Below, piece by piece: positions 7,418 to 15,005 of a stretch of 32,173 nucleotides of DNA. Position numbers and translations under genes: made by a program. The stretch spans positions 1 to 32,173 of the forward strand of contig CALGMY010000135.1 in NCBI GenBank assembly GCA_937958785.1, written 5' to 3'. The DNA comes from an uncultured Gammaproteobacteria bacterium. Its GTDB lineage: Bacteria > Pseudomonadota > Gammaproteobacteria > Steroidobacterales > GCA-2729495. The notes under the pieces are model-generated. The model searched no databases and was not told the DNA's origin. It was given only the letters and a program-made list of their open reading frames with translations. The first letter of the stretch is position 1. Every line of letters starts with the position of its first letter.

Positions 7418-7498
7418 ATGCTCCTTGGGGGTTATCCCGCCGGGTCTGGATCCGGGGCCCCCTGCGACCAGGGGCCCATCCGGCGGGCCGCGGAGCAT
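7418..7498 (-). promoter_or_regulatory. Structured rplY 5' leader sequestering the ribosome binding site
   Basis: The minus-strand RNA upstream of rplY can form three nested perfect stems. The outer stem pairs ATGCTCC (7498-7492) with GGAGCAT (7424-7418), which includes the Shine-Dalgarno. The middle stem pairs CCCGCCGG (7487-7480) with CCGGCGGG (7443-7436). The inner stem pairs GGGCCCC (7477-7471) with GGGGCCC (7461-7455) around a 9-nt loop. E. coli L25 is known to repress its own translation, and ribosomal protein leaders of this kind are described in gammaproteobacteria. That this particular fold is the L25 target is inference. The promoter feeding the leader is not evident, and prs read-through is possible. 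Confidence 0.6.
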
Positions 7499-7516
7499 AG
7501 CACAGGCGTCCCTCCC

Positions 7517-7617
7517 GTAGGAGCGCCTTCAGGCGCGAGGCCGGGAGTCCCCGCAGCGAGCGTGTTCATCTAGCGAGCGAAGGGGACTTCCCCCCTCGCG
7601 CCTGAAGGCGCTCCTAC
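7517..7617. repeat. Inverted pair of REP-like palindromes, copies 4 and 5
   Basis: Copy 4 (7517-7538) reads forward and copy 5 (7596-7617) reads on the minus strand, both with head GTAGGAG and core GCGCCTTCAGGCGC, separated by 57 bp. The pair forms a large inverted repeat of the REPIN type between prs and rplY. Copy 5 lies 5 nt past the prs stop codon. The 57-bp spacer contains nothing else that I recognise. Confidence 0.85.
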
Positions 7618-7622
7618 CGGCG

Positions 7623-8576
7623 TCAGTCCAGGTACAGCGAGCTCACGGACTCCGCCGAGCTGATGCGCCGCATGGTCTCCCCCAGCAGTTCCGCGACGGA
7701 GAGCTGGCGGATCCGGCCCGTGGCCACGGCCTCCGGGGACAGGGGGATGGTGTCCGTGACCACCAGCTCGTCGAGCTTCGAGGCGGCGATCCGCTCCACG
7801 GCCGGGCCGGACAGCACCGGGTGGGTGACGTAGGCCAGCACCTTCTCGGCACCGTGCTCCTTGAGCGCACCCGCCGCGTGGCACAGCGTGCCGGCGGTGT
7901 CCACCATGTCGTCCACCAGCACGCAGACCTTGCCCTCCACCTCGCCGATGATGTTCATCACCTCGGAGACGTTGGCCCTGGGACGCCGCTTGTCGATGAT
8001 CGCGAGGTCCGCGTCGTCCATGCGCTTGGCGATGGCCCGGGCGCGCACGACGCCGCCCACGTCGGGCGAGACCACCACCATGTCGGCGTACTTCTGGCGC
8101 CAGAGGTCGCCGAGCAGCACCGGTGAGGAGTAGACGTTGTCCACCGGGATGGAGAAGAAGCCCTGGATCTGGTCGGCATGCAGGTCGACGGTCAGCACGT
8201 GGTTGATGCCGGCCTCGGCGATCATGCGCGCGACCATGCTCGCCGTGATGGGCACGCGGGCCGCGCGGGGCCGGCGGTCCTGGCGGGCGTAGCCGAAGTA
8301 GGGGATCACCGCGGTGATGCTGGCGGCCGACGACCGCCGGCACGCATCGGCGAGCACCAGCAGTTCCATGAGGTTGTCGTTGACCGGCGGGCAGGTGGAC
8401 TGCACCAGGAAGACGTCACGGCCGCGGACGTTCTCGTACACCTCGACCAGCACCTCGCCGTCGCTGAAGCGGCCGACCTGGGCCCGGCCCATGGGCTGCT
8501 TCAGGTGACGGGCGATGCGCTGGGCAAGGTCAGGATTGGCGTTCCCGGAGAGGATCGCGAAATTCGTTGAGTCCAC
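7623..8576 (-). CDS. prs: Ribose-phosphate diphosphokinase (PRPP synthetase)
   Basis: This 317-residue class I PRPP synthetase makes PRPP from ribose 5-phosphate and ATP for purine, pyrimidine, His, Trp and NAD synthesis. The motifs are complete: FSDGEVLVEVYENVRGRDVF, the ATP/metal segment VIPYFGYARQDRR, the divalent-metal motif VDLHADQIQGFF, the flexible KRRPRANVSEV loop and the PRPP loop LVDDMVDTAGTL. The start is GTG at 8576 (VDSTNFAILSGNANP), matching the family N-terminus; the Shine-Dalgarno is weak. It lies 37 bp after tRNA-Gln on the same strand with no terminator between, so the tRNA and prs may share a transcript. In relatives ispE lies upstream; here it does not. Confidence 0.97.
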   Translation of the reverse strand: MDSTNFAILSGNANPDLAQRIARHLKQPMGRAQVGRFSDGEVLVEVYENVRGRDVFLVQSTCPPVNDNLMELLVLADACRRSSAASITAVIPYFGYARQDRRPRAARVPITASMVARMIAEAGINHVLTVDLHADQIQGFFSIPVDNVYSSPVLLGDLWRQKYADMVVVSPDVGGVVRARAIAKRMDDADLAIIDKRRPRANVSEVMNIIGEVEGKVCVLVDDMVDTAGTLCHAAGALKEHGAEKVLAYVTHPVLSGPAVERIAASKLDELVVTDTIPLSPEAVATGRIRQLSVAELLGETMRRISSAESVSSLYLD

Positions 8577-8613
8577 TGGGGTGCCGGCCCTTCTTTAGTG
8601 TGATCGCTGGAAC

Positions 8614-8688
8614 TGGCTGGGGCGGTAGGATTCGAACCTACGGATGGCGGGATCAAAACCCGCTGCCTTACCACTTGGCTACGCCCCA
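8614..8688 (-). tRNA. tRNA-Gln (anticodon TTG)
   Basis: On the minus strand: acceptor stem TGGGGCG/CGCCCCA, D arm with AAGTGGTAAGG, anticodon stem GCGGG/CCCGC around loop TTTTGAT (anticodon TTG), T arm GTAGG/CCTAC with TTCGAAT, discriminator G and encoded CCA. The 75-nt length and the unusual U-A-type first acceptor pair agree with bacterial tRNA-Gln. It lies between lolB and prs, the place where tRNA-Gln is also found in Xanthomonadales. Confidence 0.95.
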
Positions 8689-8726
8689 ACTGGCTTCGCT
8701 CCAGTCGCGTCTGCGTCGCCCGCGCC

Positions 8727-8754
8727 ATCTTACGCTGTCGGCGGCCGGTCAGAA
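8727..8754 (-). promoter_or_regulatory. Probable promoter of tRNA-Gln (and prs)
   Basis: On the minus strand TTCTGA (8754-8749) is followed after 16 bp by TAAGAT (8732-8727), a fair sigma-70 match. The -35 overlaps the lolB stop codon. Transcription would begin about 30-35 nt before the tRNA. No terminator is seen between the tRNA and prs. Confidence 0.4.
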
Positions 8755-9384
8755 ATCCCGTGGCCCGAGCTGCCACTCGTCGATCACGAGCCGGAGGCGA
8801 CGGTCCGGCGCCGTGAGCACCACCTTGCGGGGCAGTTCGACGGCGCCTTCCGGCACGTAGTCCTGGTAGGCGATGGACCAGCCGTCCTGGACGAGCCCGG
8901 CGGGCAGTCCCCGCCCGTCCGCGGTCTCCGTGGCGATGCTGCCCGGCCCCGGGACGCCCAGCAGCCAGTAGCGGGCGTTGGCCACGGGCAGGGCCCAGCC
9001 GAGCTGCGCCTCCAGGAAACGTTCGGCGGCCTCCGGCCCGGTGTAATCGGCAGCCACCTCGCCCCGTGCGGACAGGACGGTGAGGCGGGTCGGCTCGACG
9101 TGGACCTCGTAGGCCCCGGCGCCGAAGGGCCCGGCGACGCGGAGCACCGTCCGCTCACCGGCCTGCTGCCAGGTGAAGCTGCCCTGGCCGCCAGCCCCGG
9201 GCGCCTTCAGGGCCATCCGGCCCCGGGCCTCCCAGGTGTCGACTGCGACGAGGGCGGCCCGGCGCGCCGCCGCATCGACGGGGGCCGCCCCGTCCCGCCG
9301 CGGAGGCGCCGTGCATCCGGCCACGAGGCATACCGCCACCGCCGCGGCCGGCATCCACCGCGCCGGGGAGGTGCAGGACCCCAT
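8749..9384 (-). CDS. lolB: Outer-membrane lipoprotein receptor LolB
   Basis: This 211-residue lipoprotein accepts lipoproteins from LolA and inserts them into the outer membrane. The N-terminus has a signal sequence ending in the lipobox L-V-A-G-C with lipidated Cys24. The body has the LolB barrel pattern: WEARGRMALKAPGAGGQGSF, WQQAGERTVLRVAGPFGAGA, then the AAERFLEAQLGWALPVANARYWLLG helix-strand and the closing PRKVVLTAPDRRLRLVIDEW. The start ATG at 9384 is 3 nt after the stop of the upstream TPR gene, so the two are translationally close. In Pseudomonas-type genomes ispE follows lolB; here tRNA-Gln does. Confidence 0.93.
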   Translation of the reverse strand: MGSCTSPARWMPAAAVAVCLVAGCTAPPRRDGAAPVDAAARRAALVAVDTWEARGRMALKAPGAGGQGSFTWQQAGERTVLRVAGPFGAGAYEVHVEPTRLTVLSARGEVAADYTGPEAAERFLEAQLGWALPVANARYWLLGVPGPGSIATETADGRGLPAGLVQDGWSIAYQDYVPEGAVELPRKVVLTAPDRRLRLVIDEWQLGPRDF

Positions 9385-9387
9385 CGC

Positions 9388-11046
9388 TCAGCGCAGCAGG
9401 CGTTCGGCGGTTTCCCGCACGGGCCTGCTGTCCGGGAACGCCACGGCGGCCGTGCGGAGCAGGTCGGTGGCCTCCTCCTGCTCGCCGAGCGACCAGAGCA
9501 CCTCGGCGAGGTGGCTCGCGATCTCGGGATCGGGGAGCCGCGCGAGGGCCGCTTCGAGGTGGCTCCGCGCCTCCCGCTGGCGGCCCAGGCGGAACAGGGT
9601 CCAGCCGACGCTGTCCTCGATCGCCGCGCTCTCCGGCTCGAGCTCGAACGCGCGGCGCACCCAGGGCCAGGCCTTGCGGGCCTGGCCGGCGCGACTCACG
9701 AGGGTGTAACCGTAGGCATTGGCCGCGAGCGCGCTGTCGGGTGCGAGGGCAGCCGCCTTGCCCAGGTCCGCGAGCGCTTCCCGGACCCGGTCCTGCTGCT
9801 CCAGCAACCCACCGCGGGCGAGCAACAGGCGGACCGACGCCGGCTTGTAGCGGAGCGCCTCGGTGTAGGCGGCGAGGGCCTCGTCCGGACGACCCAGGGC
9901 CTGGAGCACCTGCGCCCGCCACTCGAGTACTTCGAAGGTCTGGGCCGGGTGGTCGCTCGCAAAGACGGACAGTTCGTCGAGCGCCGCATCGGGCACGCCG
10001 TCCCGGAGCAGCAGTTCCGCCATGGCCAGCCGGGCGGGCAGCAGGTACGGGCCGGCGGTGATCCGCTCGAGGTAGCGTCGCGCCGCCTCCCCGTCGCCCC
10101 GCTGGCTGGCGATGCGGGCCCGGTAATAGAAGGCCTCGAAGCGGTCCGCGCCCCCGTCGTCGAGGGCATCGAAGCGCTGGTCGGCAGCGTCGAGGTCGCC
10201 GGTCGCCAGCTCCATGAAAGCCAGCGTGCGCGAAAGCTCCGGCCGGTCGCCGAAGCGACTGGCGAGCCCGGCGATGGTCGTGCGGGCCTCGCCGATCCGC
10301 CCCGAGTCCGCGAGGAGCCGGGCGTACTCGAGTTCCACCAGCGGGCCCTCGGCGGTGGCACGAAGGTCATCCGCCCGGGCCAGGCCCTCGTCGACGCGGC
10401 CGGAGGCCGCCAGCGCCCGGGCGATCAGCAGCTGGGGCTCGGGCCAGCCGGGATCGTCGAAGGCAGCCGACTCCCCGGCAGCCAGGGCGAGTTCCAGGTC
10501 CCCGGAGCGCAGGGCGGCGGTGCCGAGGGCGAGCTGCAGCCCTGGCGAGAGCGGGTCGAGCGCCGTGAGCCGGGCGAGTGCCCGGGTCACCAGCGGGGCT
10601 TCCTCTGCGGCAAGGTCCGCCGCCAGCGCAAGGTAGACCTCGTCGCGCCGGGGTTCGCCCGGCCCGAGGGCGGCGCCGAGGTCCACAACGGCCTCGTCGA
10701 TAGCGTGCCGGCGCAGGCGGAGCCGGCCCCGCAACTCCCGGGGCAGCGGGTTGCCCGGTGCCAGGGTGATCCAGCGGGTCACGGCCTCCTCGGCCAGTGC
10801 GTCGAAGCCGGTGCCGAACGTGAACTGGGTGGCGCGCTCGGCCAGGGCCGGGTCCTCCGAGGCCCCGGCGGCGGCCGTGAAGGCGGCGGCGGCGGCGGGC
10901 AGGTCGCGCCGCGTGAGGGCGGCTTCCGCCTCGGCGAGCAGCACGTCCGGGAGCAGGGCCGCGGCGGCGAGACGGGGCAGGCAGAACGCGACCAGCACCA
11001 GCAGCAGCGACGTGCGGTAAGGTGGCTGGTTAGCAGCGCGATTCAC
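9388..11046 (-). CDS. Secreted tetratricopeptide-repeat protein
   Basis: A 552-residue protein with an N-terminal signal (YRTSLLLVLVAFCLPRLAAA) followed by helical TPR-like repeats through the whole length. Well-formed units include ALGRPDEALAAYTEALRYKP, DRVREALADLGKAAALAPDS, LGRQREARSHLEAALARLPD and GEQEEATDLLRTAAVAFPDS. It is the equivalent of the TPR gene next to lolB in Pseudomonas, whose role is not well defined; an envelope assembly scaffold is a guess. The GTG at 11046 is chosen because longer reading would run antisense through prfA and destroy the signal peptide. Its start faces the prfA start with only 19 bp between them. Confidence 0.87.
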   Translation of the reverse strand: MNRAANQPPYRTSLLLVLVAFCLPRLAAAALLPDVLLAEAEAALTRRDLPAAAAAFTAAAGASEDPALAERATQFTFGTGFDALAEEAVTRWITLAPGNPLPRELRGRLRLRRHAIDEAVVDLGAALGPGEPRRDEVYLALAADLAAEEAPLVTRALARLTALDPLSPGLQLALGTAALRSGDLELALAAGESAAFDDPGWPEPQLLIARALAASGRVDEGLARADDLRATAEGPLVELEYARLLADSGRIGEARTTIAGLASRFGDRPELSRTLAFMELATGDLDAADQRFDALDDGGADRFEAFYYRARIASQRGDGEAARRYLERITAGPYLLPARLAMAELLLRDGVPDAALDELSVFASDHPAQTFEVLEWRAQVLQALGRPDEALAAYTEALRYKPASVRLLLARGGLLEQQDRVREALADLGKAAALAPDSALAANAYGYTLVSRAGQARKAWPWVRRAFELEPESAAIEDSVGWTLFRLGRQREARSHLEAALARLPDPEIASHLAEVLWSLGEQEEATDLLRTAAVAFPDSRPVRETAERLLR

Positions 11047-11058
11047 ATCGGGGATAAT
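11030..11058 (+). promoter_or_regulatory. Putative prfA promoter close to the start codon
   Basis: TTAGCA (11030-11035) is followed after 17 bp by GATAAT (11053-11058, five of six matches to the -10 consensus). The expected transcription start falls at about 11065-11066, and prfA starts with ATG at 11066. There is no clear Shine-Dalgarno in ACCGGCA before the ATG, so the transcript from this promoter would be leaderless or nearly so. The -35 lies inside the divergent TPR gene. Confidence 0.5.
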
Positions 11059-11065
11059 ACCGGCA

Positions 11066-12148
11066 ATGCAGCCTTCCATCGTCGAAAAGCTCCAGAGACT
11101 CGTGGCCCGCTCGGAGGAGCTCGGCGAGCTGCTGAACGACCCGGCCGTGTCGGGTGACCCGGCGAGGTTCCGGGACCTGTCCCGGGAGTACGCCCAGCTG
11201 CTGCCGGTGGTCAGCCTGTTCCGGGACTGGCGCCGCACGGAGGCAGACCAGGCGGCCGCCGCGGAGATGCTGGCCGGCGAGGACGCGGAACTCCGCCGCC
11301 TCGGCCAGGAAGAGACCAGCCGCATCCGCGACGAGCTGGCCGACCTGGAGTCCCGGGTGCGACTGCAGCTGATTCCGAAGGACCCGCTCGATGACAGCAA
11401 CATCTACCTGGAGATCCGGGCGGCGGCCGGCGGCGACGAGGCGGCGATCTTCGCCGGCGACCTCTTCCGCATGTACTCGAAGTACGCCGAGGGCCGGGGC
11501 TGGCAGATCGAGGTGATCAATTCCAGCGCGGGCGAGCACGGCGGCTTCAAGGAAGTGATCAGCCGGATCATCGGCCAGGGCGCCTACTCCCGCCTCAAGT
11601 TCGAGTCCGGCGCCCACCGGGTGCAGCGGGTGCCCGCCACCGAGGCCCAGGGCCGGGTGCATACCTCGACCTGCACGGTCGCCGTGCTGCCCGAGCCGGA
11701 GGAGATCGACGCGATCCCGATCAACCCCGCCGACCTCCGCACCGATACCTACCGGGCCTCGGGCGCCGGCGGCCAGCACGTCAACAAGACGGATTCCGCC
11801 GTGCGCCTGACCCACCTGCCGACGGGCATCGTGGTGGAGTGCCAGGACGAGCGCTCCCAGCACAAGAACCGGGCGCGGGCGATGAAGCTGCTGCAGGCCC
11901 GGCTGCTCGACCAGGCCCGACAGAAGCAGTCCAGCGAGCAGGCGGCCCGCCGCAAGAGCCAGGTTGGCACCGGCGACCGCTCGGAGCGCATCCGCACCTA
12001 CAACTTCGCCCAGAGCCGGGTCACCGACCACCGCATCAACCTGACGCTCTACAAGCTCGACGATATCCTGGAAGGCGACCTGGACCCGCTGGTGGGTCCG
12101 CTCATCAACGAGTACCAGGCCGGGCAGCTGGCGGCCCTCGAGAACTGA
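11066..12148 (+). CDS. prfA: Peptide chain release factor 1
   Basis: This 360-residue RF1 recognises UAA/UAG and triggers peptide release. It carries the RF1-type codon-recognition P-A-T (in RVPATEAQGRVHTS) rather than the RF2 SPF, the catalytic GGQ in SGAGGQHVNKTDSAVRLTH (Gln methylated by PrmC) and the C-terminal RSERIRTYNFAQSRVTDHR. Length is standard. In Pseudomonas-like genomes it is preceded by hemA and followed by prmC; here neither is adjacent. The next gene, a cysteine synthase, starts 2 nt after the stop, implying cotranscription. prmC is encoded 8.7 kb downstream at 20837. Confidence 0.98.
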   Translation: MQPSIVEKLQRLVARSEELGELLNDPAVSGDPARFRDLSREYAQLLPVVSLFRDWRRTEADQAAAAEMLAGEDAELRRLGQEETSRIRDELADLESRVRLQLIPKDPLDDSNIYLEIRAAAGGDEAAIFAGDLFRMYSKYAEGRGWQIEVINSSAGEHGGFKEVISRIIGQGAYSRLKFESGAHRVQRVPATEAQGRVHTSTCTVAVLPEPEEIDAIPINPADLRTDTYRASGAGGQHVNKTDSAVRLTHLPTGIVVECQDERSQHKNRARAMKLLQARLLDQARQKQSSEQAARRKSQVGTGDRSERIRTYNFAQSRVTDHRINLTLYKLDDILEGDLDPLVGPLINEYQAGQLAALEN

Positions 12149-12150
12149 TC

Positions 12151-13164
12151 ATGCAGACCCCTTTTCCGTCGCTGGTCGACAGCATCGGCAACACGCCGCT
12201 GATCCGCCTGAACCGGCTGTCCGCGGCCACCGGCTGCGAGATCCTCGGCAAGGCCGAATTCATGAACCCCGGCGGCTCCGTGAAGGACCGGGCCGCACTC
12301 GGCATCGTGCGGGACGCGGAGCGCCGGGGCGCGCTGCGCCCGGGCGGGACCATCGTGGAAGGCACTGCGGGCAACACCGGCATCGGCCTCGCGGTGGTCG
12401 GCAACTGCCTTGGCTACCCGACGGTCATCGTCATGCCCGACAACCAGAGCCGGGACAAGGTCGACACGCTGCGGGCCTACGGCGCGGAGGTGCGACTGGT
12501 GCCTGCCGTGCCGTTCAAGGACCCCAACCACTTCGTGCACACCTCCCGCCGGCTGGCGGAGGAACTCGCCGCGTCCCTGCCCCAGGGCGCGGTCTGGGCC
12601 AACCAGTTTGACAACCTGGCCAACCGCGAATACCACGAGCGGATCACCGCGGCGGAGATCTGGCAGCAGACCGGGGGGCGGGTCGACGGGTTCATCTGCT
12701 CGGTAGGCACCGGGGGCACGCTGGCGGGAGTTGCCCGGGGACTCCGGGCCTTCCGGCCCGACGTGCGGATCGGCCTGGCCGACCCCCAGGGCTCGGCCCT
12801 CTACAACTGGTTCACGAGCGGCGAGCTCAAGGCCGAGGGCAGCTCGATCAGCGAAGGTATCGGCACGAGCCGCATCACCGCAAACTTCGCGGACACGCCG
12901 GTGGACCATCCCTTCCAGATCCCCGACAGCGAGTCGGTGCCGCTGGTGTACGACCTGATCCGCAGCGAGGGCCTGCTGGTCGGTGGTTCGAGCGGCGTGA
13001 ACGTGGCCGGCGCCGTGCGGCTGGCGCGGGCGGTCGGCCCGGGGCACGTGATCGTCACCATGCTGTGCGATTCCGGCCTGCGCTACCGGCAGCGCCTCTT
13101 CAACCGGGAATTCCTGGCGGCCCGGGGCCTCGCCCTGCCAGACTGGCTGAACCTCGACGCCTGA
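12151..13164 (+). CDS. cysK: Cysteine synthase (PLP-dependent, CysK/CysM family)
   Basis: A 337-residue fold-type II PLP enzyme. The N-terminus SIGNTPLIRLNRLS and the Schiff-base lysine in NPGGSVKDRAAL identify the O-acetylserine sulfhydrylase/cystathionine beta-synthase group. The substrate-binding loop is EGTAGNTGIG rather than the PTSGNTGI of E. coli CysK, and the PLP phosphate loop is SVGTGGTLAG. The C-terminal half includes VGGSSGVNVAGA. It has no CBS regulatory domain, so it is a simple cysteine synthase by length. It could use O-acetylserine with sulfide, or another acceptor with a carrier thiocarboxylate as CysM/CysO pairs do; the sequence does not decide. It starts 2 nt after the prfA stop. 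Confidence 0.88.
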   Translation: MQTPFPSLVDSIGNTPLIRLNRLSAATGCEILGKAEFMNPGGSVKDRAALGIVRDAERRGALRPGGTIVEGTAGNTGIGLAVVGNCLGYPTVIVMPDNQSRDKVDTLRAYGAEVRLVPAVPFKDPNHFVHTSRRLAEELAASLPQGAVWANQFDNLANREYHERITAAEIWQQTGGRVDGFICSVGTGGTLAGVARGLRAFRPDVRIGLADPQGSALYNWFTSGELKAEGSSISEGIGTSRITANFADTPVDHPFQIPDSESVPLVYDLIRSEGLLVGGSSGVNVAGAVRLARAVGPGHVIVTMLCDSGLRYRQRLFNREFLAARGLALPDWLNLDA

Positions 13165-13182
13165 CCCCCAAGGAGCGATCCC

Positions 13183-14958
13183 ATGCGCACGACAATGCTG
13201 GCCCTCGCCACGGTGCTTGCCGGCTTCCTGCCCGGCGCCGGCACCGCCGACGAGGCGAATACCCCCCGGTGGATCGCCGCCAGCAACGCCGAGGCGGCAG
13301 TCCTGCTGGACACCTACGCGCGGTTCTTCCCCGAGACGGCCGGCGAGCTCGGGGTGACCGGCCTCGACACCCGCGTCCTGGACCTCGGACCGGCCCTGAG
13401 CGAGCGGATCAGCGCAGCGTTCACCGCGGCGGCAAGGGAACTCGAGGATCGCAAGGCCGTGGCGCGTGACGCCCGCGTGGTCATGGACCTCGAGATCCTG
13501 CGGCAGGATGCCCTGCTGCAGGCCGAGCTGGAGGCCACGCGCCAGCGCTACCTGCTAACCGCCTTCGACGTGGCCGGCAGCGTCTACGCCGGGGTGCGCG
13601 CCCTGCTGAACGACCAGGTGGCGGGCGAGCGCCGGCCAGCAGCCGCGATCCGGCTGCAGCGCTACGCCGGCCTCGAGGAGGGTTACACGCCGGCCAGCGT
13701 GCTCGCCGAGGCCCGGGTACGCGAGCGGCTCGGCACCATCGGGCTGCTGTATCCCGTGCGTGAAGAGCTGGAACAGCAGCTCGCCAACAGCAGCCTGTAC
13801 CTGGACGGCGTCGAGGAACTGCTGGACCAGTACAAGGTGAAGGGGGCCGGCAAGGCGCTGAAGGAACTGCGGGTGCAGGTCGCTGCCTACGACGACTTCC
13901 TGCGCCGGGAGGTGTTGCCGAAGGCCCGGGAGGACTTCCGCCTGCCGGCCGAGCTGTACGCCGTGCAGCTCAAGGACGTTGGCGTGGACATCCCGCCGGC
14001 GGATCTCGTGGCCCGCGCCCGCACCTCCTACCAGGAGATCCGCAACCAGCTCGTCGCGCTGGCGCCGGTGGTGGCGGCGCAACTCGGCCTGGATGCGACC
14101 GATTACCCCTCGGTCATCCGCGCGCTGCGCTCTGCGCAGGTCACCGGCGAGGCCACCCTGCCCCTCTACCGGGAGCGCCTCGCGGCGCTGGAGGAGATCA
14201 TCCGCCGGGAACGGCTCGTGAGCCTGCCGGAGCGCGAGGCCATCATCCGGCTGGCCACGGCCGCCGAGAGCGCCGCGGTACCGGCACCCCAGATGAAGCC
14301 GCCCCCCTTCGTGAACAACCAGGGCGAGCGGGGCGAATTCGTGCTGCCCCTTGCAATGCCGCCCGCCCCCGGCGAGGCGGCGGGTCGCCGGCTGGAGGAC
14401 TTCACGTTTGATGCCGTCACCTGGACCCTCACCGCCCACGAGGCACGGCCGGGCCACGAGTTGCAGTTCGCCAGCATGGTGGAAAACGGGGTGTCGCTCG
14501 CCCGGGCCCTGTTCGCCCTGAACAGCGTCAACGTGGAAGGCTGGGCACTCTACGCCGAGGCAGAGGTCCAGCCGTTCCTGCCGCTGGAGGGCCAGCTGAT
14601 CGCCCTGCAGTTCCGCCTGCTCCGCGCCGCCCGGGCCTTCCTCGACCCCCAGCTGCAGGAGGGCACGATCGACCTCGCGGGCGCCCGGCGCATCCTCGTC
14701 GGGGAGGTCGTGCTCACCGAGGCCATGGCGGAGCAGGAGTTGCAGCGCTACACCTTCCGGGACCCGGGGCAGGCGACCAGCTATTTCTACGGCTACCAGC
14801 GCCTGCTGGACCTGCGGGCCGCGACGGAATTAACCTTGGGACGCCGGTTCGACCGCCAGCGCTTCCACGACTTCGTGCTGGCCCAGGGGGTGCTGCCGCC
14901 CGCGTTGCTGGCGCAGCTGGTCAGGGATGAGTTCATCCCGGCGGAACTGAAGCGGTAG
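13183..14958 (+). CDS. Secreted DUF885 family peptidase-like protein
   Basis: This 591-residue protein has an N-terminal signal (MRTTMLALATVLAGFLPGAGTA) and the DUF885 helical fold. The family metal-site motif HEARPGH is at residues 419-425, and an E...E segment follows (NSVNVEGWALYAEAEVQP, residues about 447-464), which together suggest a zinc peptidase of the gluzincin-like type. Near the C-terminus, DPGQATSYFYGYQRLLDLR is also family-typical. The likely location is periplasm; the substrate is unknown. The start ATG at 13183 has AAGGAGCG 6 nt upstream. It lies 18 bp after the cysteine synthase stop and probably belongs to the same transcript. Confidence 0.88.
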   Translation: MRTTMLALATVLAGFLPGAGTADEANTPRWIAASNAEAAVLLDTYARFFPETAGELGVTGLDTRVLDLGPALSERISAAFTAAARELEDRKAVARDARVVMDLEILRQDALLQAELEATRQRYLLTAFDVAGSVYAGVRALLNDQVAGERRPAAAIRLQRYAGLEEGYTPASVLAEARVRERLGTIGLLYPVREELEQQLANSSLYLDGVEELLDQYKVKGAGKALKELRVQVAAYDDFLRREVLPKAREDFRLPAELYAVQLKDVGVDIPPADLVARARTSYQEIRNQLVALAPVVAAQLGLDATDYPSVIRALRSAQVTGEATLPLYRERLAALEEIIRRERLVSLPEREAIIRLATAAESAAVPAPQMKPPPFVNNQGERGEFVLPLAMPPAPGEAAGRRLEDFTFDAVTWTLTAHEARPGHELQFASMVENGVSLARALFALNSVNVEGWALYAEAEVQPFLPLEGQLIALQFRLLRAARAFLDPQLQEGTIDLAGARRILVGEVVLTEAMAEQELQRYTFRDPGQATSYFYGYQRLLDLRAATELTLGRRFDRQRFHDFVLAQGVLPPALLAQLVRDEFIPAELKR

Positions 14959-14968
14959 GCAACGACAA

Positions 14969-14990
14969 TCGCGCCTGAAGGCGCTCCTAC
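14969..14990 (-). repeat. REP-like palindrome, copy 6
   Basis: A full 22-nt element in minus orientation (core GCGCCTTCAGGCGC) in the 47-bp gap between the DUF885 gene and aqpZ, 10 nt past the DUF885 stop. It is followed 3-4 nt later by the AGGGGGA ribosome binding site of aqpZ. This is the one minus-oriented copy that does not follow a minus-strand gene. Confidence 0.85.
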
Positions 14991-15005
14991 AGGGGGAAAA
15001 TCACG

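Noticed and set aside
7418..7498. Leader stems read as an intrinsic terminator
   Set aside because: No T tract follows, and the structure contains the rplY ribosome binding site.
8644..11157. Long plus-strand open frame opposite lolB and the TPR gene
   Set aside because: Same reason; it begins inside tRNA-Gln and shows no recognisable domain.
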